Positions 1 through 5,125 of a stretch of DNA of 5,125 nucleotides are shown piece after piece. The translations under genes and the position numbers were made by a program. The number at the start of each line of letters is the position of its first letter. Position 1 is the first letter of the stretch. Where the stretch lies: the NCBI GenBank assembly GCA_902796525.1, contig CADBPB010000124.1:1-5125 (forward strand), given 5' to 3'. This DNA comes from an uncultured Erysipelotrichaceae bacterium (GTDB lineage: Bacteria > Bacillota_I > Bacilli_A > Erysipelotrichales > Erysipelotrichaceae). The notes below the pieces were generated by a model. The model saw nothing but the letters and a program-made list of their open reading frames with translations. It was not told the origin of the DNA and did not search any database.

Positions 1-1522
1 CCCACTCGATCGTTCCCGGAGGCTTGGAAGTGATATCATAGACGACCCGGGAGATACCTCTGACTTCGTTGGTGATGCGATTGCTGACGGCTTCCAGAAG
101 ATCATAAGGGAGCCTCGACCATTCGGCTGTCATGAAATCGTCCGTCGATACGGCTCTCAGCACCAGGACATAGCCATAGGTCCTTTCATCGCCCATCACT
201 CCGACCGCATGCAGATCGGTCAGGACCGCGAAATACTGCTGCGGCTTTTCGATATCCGCTTTCCCGATCTCCTCACGGAAGATGGCATCGGCTTCCTGCA
301 ACAGAGCGATCTTTTCCTCCGTGATTTCCCCGACGATTCTTACCGCAAGTCCGGGACCTGGGAACGGCTGTCTGCTGACCAGGTCTTCGGGCAGACCGAG
401 CTTCCGCCCGACTTCTCTGACTTCGTCTTTAAACAGATTTCTGAGCGGTTCGATGATCGTTTTGAAAGAGATCGCATCCGGCAGTCCTCCGACATTGTGA
501 TGGCTCTTGATCACGGCTGATTTTCCTTTTCCGCTTTCGATCACATCAGGATAGATGGTTCCCTGAGCCAGATAGGGGATCTCGCCAAGTCTTTCCGCTT
601 CTTCTTTAAAGACCTGGATGAATTCGCTGCCGATGATCTTGCGTTTTTCTTCCGGTTCCCTGATGCCTTTGAGCTTTTCCAGGAAACGGACTTTCGCATC
701 GACCCTGATCAGATTCAGATCGAAACGGTCTTTCAACATCCGTTCGATATGATCGGCTTCTCCTTTTCTAAGCAGCCCGTGATCGACAAAGACGCAGACC
801 AGTCTGTGTCCGATTGCTTTGTTCAGCAGCAGAGCGGTAACCGAGGAATCGACGCCGCCCGATAAAGCCAGAAGGACTCTTTCTCCGGAAAGGGACTCCC
901 GATATCGGGAAACGGAGCTTTCGATGAAATCATCCATCTGCCAGTCGTTTTGAATCTTGCATATCTTTAATAGAAAATTGGAAAGGATCGTTTTTCCGTA
1001 TTCCGTATGGATGACTTCCGGATGGAACTGGACTCCATAAAGTTTTCTGTCTGTGTCTTCGAATGCGGCACAGGGACAGTGTTCGCTCCAGGCGGTAACA
1101 GAAAAACCGTCAGGTGCTTTGCTGATGCGATCCATATGAGACATCCAGCAGACGCTTTCGGAAGTGACGTCTTCAAACAGAATGCTTTCTCCGTGTGAAA
1201 AGATGATTTTACCGTATTCCGCTGTTGTTGCCTTCTCGACTTCTCCTCCGGCCAGATAAGTCATAAGCTGGGCGCCGTAGCAGATCCCCAGGATAGGGAT
1301 CCCCAGATCAAGAATTCCTTCATCGAAACGAGGCGCGTTTTCCTTGTATACGCTTTCAGGTCCTCCGGTAAAGATGATGCCTTTATAATCCTTCTCGGCG
1401 ATTTCTTCAAGACTGATCTGATCGAAAGGTACGACTTCCGCATAAATGTGCTGTTCACGCACGCGTCTGGCGATCAGCTGATCATACTGACCTCCGAAAT
1501 CCAAAACAAGCACTTTTTCCAT
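1..1522 (-). CDS. guaA: GMP synthase (glutamine-hydrolysing), lacking only the last codon(s) and stop at the window edge
   Basis: Cytoplasmic enzyme that makes GMP from XMP, ATP and glutamine, the last step of guanine nucleotide synthesis. I translated 507 uninterrupted codons from ATG at 1522-1520 to base 2. Residues 1 to about 190 form a class I glutamine amidotransferase domain: GGP at 53-55, nucleophile Cys81 in GICYGAQ, and His167/Glu169 in GVQFHPE complete the triad. The ATP pyrophosphatase domain starts near Trp194 and carries the PP-loop SGGVDSS at 221-227. KSHHNVGGLP lies at 339-348. The C-terminal dimerisation domain ends in SKPPGTIEW. Family members usually end IEWE followed by a stop, and base 1 (G on the coding strand) fits a Glu codon, so about one residue and the stop are missing. 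The gene starts 2 bases after the glnN stop and is probably cotranscribed with it. No frameshift or missing catalytic residue is seen. Confidence 0.98.
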   Translation of the reverse strand, partial: MEKVLVLDFGGQYDQLIARRVREQHIYAEVVPFDQISLEEIAEKDYKGIIFTGGPESVYKENAPRFDEGILDLGIPILGICYGAQLMTYLAGGEVEKATTAEYGKIIFSHGESILFEDVTSESVCWMSHMDRISKAPDGFSVTAWSEHCPCAAFEDTDRKLYGVQFHPEVIHTEYGKTILSNFLLKICKIQNDWQMDDFIESSVSRYRESLSGERVLLALSGGVDSSVTALLLNKAIGHRLVCVFVDHGLLRKGEADHIERMLKDRFDLNLIRVDAKVRFLEKLKGIREPEEKRKIIGSEFIQVFKEEAERLGEIPYLAQGTIYPDVIESGKGKSAVIKSHHNVGGLPDAISFKTIIEPLRNLFKDEVREVGRKLGLPEDLVSRQPFPGPGLAVRIVGEITEEKIALLQEADAIFREEIGKADIEKPQQYFAVLTDLHAVGVMGDERTYGYVLVLRAVSTDDFMTAEWSRLPYDLLEAVSNRITNEVRGISRVVYDITSKPPGTIEW

Positions 1523-1524
1523 TT

Positions 1525-3612
1525 CTATTCCACACCGAACAGCAGTTCGTAATAGGTAGGAATCGGCCAGCAGGAACGGCCGCAGATCTTTTCGAGCTCA
1601 TCGGTATAGTTTCGCATCTCTTCCATCAGCGGGAGGATCTCATCATGATAGAAGAAAGCTTTTTCCTGAGATGATAAAGGCTTGCTGCTGCGCAGACGCC
1701 GTTCGACTTCGGCAATATCATCGCAGATCTTTTTCATACGATCCGCAATGACCTGACAAGTCACGGTCTCGTACATATCATCGCCGTATACGCCGGCTTC
1801 TTTCTTCTTGCAGATGACGGCAAGCAGCTCGTTTTCATAACGGGTCAATGCCGGGAGGATGTCCTTTCTCAGCATGTCGATCATCGTCAGAGCTTCGATA
1901 TGGACGGTCTTGTGGTATTTCTCCAGATAGATCTCGTAACGGGAATGCATCTCGGTTTCGGAAAGAACGTTGTTATCGATCAGGACGGAAACGTTTTTCT
2001 CGTCGAGATAATGAACCAGAGCTTCAGGGGTGGAAGAATAATTGCTTAAGCCTCTTCGTTCGGCCTCTTTGATCCAGGCGGCGTCATAGCCGTTTCCGTT
2101 GAAAATGATGCGTTTGTGAGCGTTCAGGGTCCGGATGATCAGGTCATGGACGGCTTTGTTGAGATCTTCGGCTTTTTCCAGTTCATCCGCAAATCCTTTG
2201 AGTTCCTGGGCGATCACCGCATTAAGTATCGTATTCGGAGTCGCGATCGAAGCGGAGGAACCAGGCATGCGGAATTCGAATTTGTTGCCGGTAAAAGCGA
2301 AGGGAGATGTCCGGTTGCGGTCCGTATTGTCTTTCGGGAACGGAGGGATCGTATGGACGCCGATCCGGATGGAAGATCTGTTTGAAGCATAGGCGGTATC
2401 ATTGATGATGCTGTCGAAAATGGCAGTCAGTTCATCGCCCAGAAAGACCGAGATGATCGCCGGAGGTGCTTCGTGTCCGCCCAGGCGGTGATCGTTGCCC
2501 GCAGATGAGACAGAGATCCGGATCAGATCCTGATATTCGTCGACGGCTTTAATAATGGCTGTCAGGAAGATGAGGAACTGGGCGTTGTCTTTCGGCGTAT
2601 CGCCCGGATCCAGCAGGTTGATGCCGGTATCGGTCTTAAGAGACCAGTTGTTATGCTTGCCGGAACCGTTGATGTTGGCGAAGGGCTTCTCATGCAGGAG
2701 ACATTCCAGTCCGTGTTTCTTAGCGACTTTCTTCATGATTTCCATCGTGAGATTGTTCTGGTCCGCCGAGACATTGACAGTCAGGAAGTTGTTGGCGAGT
2801 TCGTGCTGCGAAGGTGCAACCTCGTTGTGTTCCGTTTTTGCCTGTATGCCCAGAGCCCACAATTCTTCGTTGAGATCTTTCATGAAATCCTGGACTCCGG
2901 TCTTGATGGAACCGTAGTAGTGATCGTTCATTTCCTGACCTTTCGGCGGCATTGCGCCAAACAGTGTCCGTCCGGTCAGCTTGAGGTCTTCTCTCTGATC
3001 GAAGTATTTCTTATCTACGAGGAAATATTCCTGTTCCGCTCCGGCCGTCGCCTTGACATGATCGACATCTTTGTTGCCGAAAAGACGAAGGATCCTCATT
3101 GCCTGGGTGTTCAAGGCTTCCATGGAACGGAGCAGCGGCGTCTTATGGTCAAGGGCTTCGCCCGAGTAGGAACAGAAGACCGTCGGAATGCAAAGAATGC
3201 CATCTTTGATGAACGCATAGGAGGTCGGATCCCATGCGGTATAGCCTCTGGCTTCGAACGTATCCCGTAATCCTCCGGAAGGGAAAGAAGAAGCATCCGC
3301 TTCGCCCCTGACCAGATTGCTGGGAGAGAACTCCAAAGTGATGGCTCCTCCTCCGCCGGTCGAAACGAAGCTTTCATGTTTCTCGGCAGTCGCTCCGCTC
3401 AAAGGATGGAACCAGTGCGTGAAATGTGTTGCGCCATTCTCGATCGCCCAGTCTTTCATGACACTGGCGACTTCTTTGGCAATCTCCTTGTTCAGTTCCG
3501 TACCTTTCTTGATCGTCTGATGCAGCTGGGCATAGACCGATGGCGATAGTCTTTCTTTCATGCGGGCATCATTGAATACCTTGATGCCAAAGGTGTTGAT
3601 GATCTTAGTCAT
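1525..3612 (-). CDS. glnN: glutamine synthetase, type III (GSIII/GlnN family)
   Basis: Cytoplasmic enzyme that makes glutamine from glutamate, ammonia and ATP. At 695 residues it has the length of the type III family (about 700), far longer than type I GlnA (about 450-470). Conserved blocks are in the expected order: STGGGG at 84-89 and FSPSNLVRGEADASSFPSGG at 95-114; GAEQEYFLVD at 191-200, whose glutamates are expected metal ligands; EHNEVAPSQHELA at 261-273; NGSGKHNNWS at 315-324, matching the glutamate/ATP-site NGSG motif; SAGNDHRLGGHEAPP at 370-384; and DRNRTSPFAFTGNKFEFRMP at 431-450. A helical C-terminal region (about 470-695) ends in WPIPTYYELLF, typical of the type. The start is fixed by a strong ribosome site 8 bases upstream. 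It overlaps the pyrG stop by 8 bases and ends 2 bases before guaA. It sits between two enzymes that consume its product. No regulator gene such as glnR or glnB lies in the window. The family assignment is secure; the symbol glnN follows common usage for GSIII. Confidence 0.97.
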   Translation of the reverse strand: MTKIINTFGIKVFNDARMKERLSPSVYAQLHQTIKKGTELNKEIAKEVASVMKDWAIENGATHFTHWFHPLSGATAEKHESFVSTGGGGAITLEFSPSNLVRGEADASSFPSGGLRDTFEARGYTAWDPTSYAFIKDGILCIPTVFCSYSGEALDHKTPLLRSMEALNTQAMRILRLFGNKDVDHVKATAGAEQEYFLVDKKYFDQREDLKLTGRTLFGAMPPKGQEMNDHYYGSIKTGVQDFMKDLNEELWALGIQAKTEHNEVAPSQHELANNFLTVNVSADQNNLTMEIMKKVAKKHGLECLLHEKPFANINGSGKHNNWSLKTDTGINLLDPGDTPKDNAQFLIFLTAIIKAVDEYQDLIRISVSSAGNDHRLGGHEAPPAIISVFLGDELTAIFDSIINDTAYASNRSSIRIGVHTIPPFPKDNTDRNRTSPFAFTGNKFEFRMPGSSASIATPNTILNAVIAQELKGFADELEKAEDLNKAVHDLIIRTLNAHKRIIFNGNGYDAAWIKEAERRGLSNYSSTPEALVHYLDEKNVSVLIDNNVLSETEMHSRYEIYLEKYHKTVHIEALTMIDMLRKDILPALTRYENELLAVICKKKEAGVYGDDMYETVTCQVIADRMKKICDDIAEVERRLRSSKPLSSQEKAFFYHDEILPLMEEMRNYTDELEKICGRSCWPIPTYYELLFGVE
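1528..1536 (-). promoter_or_regulatory. weak ribosome binding site of guaA, inside the glnN 3' end
   Basis: The coding strand reads GGTGTGGAA, then the glnN stop TAG, two A residues and the guaA ATG. Only a poor Shine-Dalgarno match (GTGGA, about 6 bases before the start) is present, in clear contrast to glnN. The ATG is nevertheless well supported, because the protein begins MEKVLVLDFGGQY, the normal GuaA N-terminus. The weak site and the 2-base gap suggest that ribosomes finishing glnN reinitiate on guaA. That coupling is inferred, not shown. Confidence 0.45.
3605..3612 (-). other. 8-base overlap of the pyrG stop and glnN start
   Basis: On the coding strand ATGACTAA holds both the glnN start (ATG, 3612-3610) and the pyrG stop (TAA, 3607-3605), in different frames. 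A ribosome ending pyrG stops 3 bases past the glnN start codon, a geometry typical of translationally coupled genes. It also makes a promoter or terminator between the two genes very unlikely. Confidence 0.95.
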
Positions 3613-5125
3613 ATAGTATTCCTCCTTTTTGTCTGATGGCGGCTTCGATCAAGCCTTGAAACAGCGGATGCGGTTTATTGGGTCGAGATTTGAATTCCGG
3701 ATGGAACTGCACTCCGATGAAGTAATTGTTATCAGGAATCTCAATCGTTTCGACGATGTAGCCGTCGTTGTAAGTGCCGGAGATCTTCATTCCATGATCG
3801 GTGACGATCTGACGGTAATCGTTATTGAATTCATATCTGTGACGGTGACGTTCAAAGATCCGGTCTTTGCCATAAAGCGTTCGGATCAGTGTATCTTCTC
3901 TCAAGTCGCAGGGATACGCTCCCAGGCGCAAGGTGCCGCCTTTGTTTGTATCGTCATTCTGATCCGGAAGATAATCGATGATCTTATGCGGAGAGTTCGG
4001 ATCGAATTCCCGTGAATCTGCCTCTTTCAAACCGCAGGCATTTCTCGCAAAGCCGATGACCGCCACCTGCATACCCAGACAGATACCCAGATAAGGAATA
4101 TCGTTTTTTCGACAGTATTCCGCCGTAACGATCATTCCCGGAACCCCCCGGTCGCCGAAACCTCCCGGTACGATGATGCCGTCGCAGGCATCCAGTTTTC
4201 CTTTGGCATTCTCTTCATTGACCGTTTCGCTATCGATCCATCTGATTTTCACTTTCGTCCGATTCGCGTAGCCGCCATGCGTGAGCGCTTCTGCCACAGA
4301 CAGGTAGGCGTCATGCAGATGCACATACTTGCCCACCAGACCGATGGTCACCGTATCCTGAAGATTGCGTGCGGTCCTGACCATTTCTTTCCATTGATCG
4401 AGATCTTCTTTCTTAGGATCCAGATTCAGTTCCCGGCATGCGACTTCGGCCATATGCTGCTTCTCCAGCATCAGCGGTACTTCATATAAGGTTTTCAATG
4501 TCCGGTTTTCAATCACGCAGTCCCGTTTGATATTGCAGAAGAGCGCGATCTTGTCAAAAAGATCTTTATCAAGATGCTTTGTACAACGCAGAACGATGAG
4601 ATCCGGTTTGATGCCGATACCTTGCAGTTCCTTGACCGAATGCTGTGTCGGTTTCGATTTGAATTCCTTGCTGGAATCCAGAAACGGGACTAGCGTGACA
4701 TGAATGTAGAGCACATCCTCTTTCTTGTTTTCCAGACCGATCTGGCGTATCGCTTCCAGGAAGGGCTGGGATTCGATATCGCCTACCGTACCGCCGATCT
4801 CGCAGATCAGGACATCGGGATCGTTCTTGGCTGCTGCCGCATAGATGAATTCTTTGATTTCGTTTGTGATATGGGGAATGACCTGCACCGTCTTTCCCAG
4901 AAACTTTCCTTCGCGTTCTTTCTGCAGGACATTCCAGTAGACCTTGCCTGTGGTCAGATTGGAAAACCGATTGAGGTCTTCGTCGATGAATCGCTCGTAA
5001 TGCCCAAGGTCCAGATCCGTCTCTGTTCCGTCATCCGTAACAAATACTTCGCCATGCTGAAGAGGAGACATGGTGCCGGGATCGATATTGATGTAAGGAT
5101 CGAGCTTCTGCGAAGCCACTTTAAA
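3605..5125 (-). CDS. pyrG: CTP synthase (glutamine-hydrolysing), 5' end cut off by the window edge
   Basis: Cytoplasmic enzyme that aminates UTP to CTP using ATP and glutamine. The open frame runs to the window edge (visible Phe-Lys-Val-Ala-Ser-Gln-Lys), aligning with residues about 34-40 of complete CTP synthases. Some 33-35 N-terminal residues, including the P-loop SSLGKG, are therefore outside. Counting from the first visible codon, 506 residues are present. The synthase domain shows DPYINIDPGTMSP (9-21), the DLDLGHYERF block (37-46) and CEIGGTVGDIES (108-119), both of which hold magnesium ligands in the family, and KSKPTQHSVKEL (156-167) at the UTP/CTP site. The amidotransferase domain has PGGFGDRG (320-327), nucleophile Cys349 in GICLGMQ, RHRHRYEFNN (426-435) and His475/Glu477 in GVQFHPEF. 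All key visible residues are kept. The GTG at 5119-5117 is an internal valine codon. It is the first visible gene of the pyrG-glnN-guaA unit. Confidence 0.98.
   Translation of the reverse strand, partial: FKVASQKLDPYINIDPGTMSPLQHGEVFVTDDGTETDLDLGHYERFIDEDLNRFSNLTTGKVYWNVLQKEREGKFLGKTVQVIPHITNEIKEFIYAAAAKNDPDVLICEIGGTVGDIESQPFLEAIRQIGLENKKEDVLYIHVTLVPFLDSSKEFKSKPTQHSVKELQGIGIKPDLIVLRCTKHLDKDLFDKIALFCNIKRDCVIENRTLKTLYEVPLMLEKQHMAEVACRELNLDPKKEDLDQWKEMVRTARNLQDTVTIGLVGKYVHLHDAYLSVAEALTHGGYANRTKVKIRWIDSETVNEENAKGKLDACDGIIVPGGFGDRGVPGMIVTAEYCRKNDIPYLGICLGMQVAVIGFARNACGLKEADSREFDPNSPHKIIDYLPDQNDDTNKGGTLRLGAYPCDLREDTLIRTLYGKDRIFERHRHRYEFNNDYRQIVTDHGMKISGTYNDGYIVETIEIPDNNYFIGVQFHPEFKSRPNKPHPLFQGLIEAAIRQKGGILYD
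3620..3630 (-). promoter_or_regulatory. strong ribosome binding site of glnN, inside the pyrG 3' end
   Basis: The coding strand reads AAAAAGGAGGA, a near-perfect Shine-Dalgarno sequence. GGAGG lies at 3625-3621, 8 bases before the ATG at 3612. The same bases encode Lys-Gly-Gly near the end of CTP synthase (tail QKGGILYD), so the PyrG C-terminus and the glnN translation signal share sequence. This site decides the glnN start. Confidence 0.93.

Noticed and set aside
209..520. A 103-codon plus-strand open frame opposite guaA
   Set aside because: It is in register with guaA codons and ends opposite a TCA serine codon. It is a mirror of a highly conserved region (KSHHNVGGLP and the C-terminal domain), with no ribosome site support.
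967..1458. Two short minus-strand frames (967-1176 and 1261-1458) that might suggest guaA is frameshifted
   Set aside because: Direct translation shows one uninterrupted guaA frame from 1522 to the window edge with all expected motifs. The short frames are out-of-phase readings of it.
1523..1524. A possible promoter, terminator or riboswitch between glnN and guaA
   Set aside because: Only 2 bases separate the genes, and no hairpin with a T-run is apparent around the junction. A guanine-sensing leader would need untranslated space that does not exist here.
2653..3270. A 205-codon plus-strand open frame opposite glnN
   Set aside because: It runs in exact codon register with glnN, so its stops could only come from TTA, CTA or TCA codons, which are rare in these genes. 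It ends at a TTA leucine codon of glnN. Its protein resembles nothing I recognise, and glnN is unmistakable.
3629..4015. A 128-codon plus-strand open frame opposite the 3' part of pyrG
   Set aside because: It is again in register with the sense codons and explained by the lack of TTA/CTA/TCA in pyrG here. There is no recognisable domain.
5117..5119. GTG as a start codon for a 504-residue CTP synthase
   Set aside because: The frame stays open to the window edge, and the two codons before it match the family (position of the usual Leu-Lys-Val before the DPYIN block). The GTG is an internal valine codon, and the true start lies outside the window.

Overview
The window is a fully packed piece of a bacterial chromosome in which every gene lies on the minus strand. 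Read in the direction of transcription (from base 5125 down to base 1), the order is pyrG (CTP synthase, 5' end cut by the window edge), glnN (a type III glutamine synthetase, complete) and guaA (GMP synthase, complete except for about one codon and the stop at the window edge). No RNA gene, mobile element, CRISPR array, promoter or terminator could be supported, and no gene-free stretch is longer than 2 bases.

The three genes look like one transcription unit. The glnN start codon overlaps the pyrG stop by 8 bases, and the strong Shine-Dalgarno sequence of glnN lies inside the last codons of pyrG. The guaA start codon follows the glnN stop after only 2 bases and has a weak ribosome site, which suggests that its translation is coupled to glnN. 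Any operon promoter must lie upstream of the window (beyond base 5125), and any terminator beyond base 1.

The functional theme is glutamine amide nitrogen. CTP synthase (UTP to CTP) and GMP synthase (XMP to GMP) both hydrolyse glutamine with a class I amidotransferase domain to obtain ammonia. The gene between them makes glutamine from glutamate and ammonia. A glutamine producer thus sits between two glutamine consumers of pyrimidine and purine nucleotide synthesis.

The organism is most likely a member of the Bacillota (Firmicutes). The evidence is a strong AAGGAGG-type ribosome site, a type III glutamine synthetase and balanced base composition. An anaerobic gut-type lineage such as the Erysipelotrichia or Clostridia is a guess that the sequence alone does not settle. 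These are intact, well conserved housekeeping genes. The unusual aspect is their arrangement, and I found no sign of a new defence, mobile or regulatory system.
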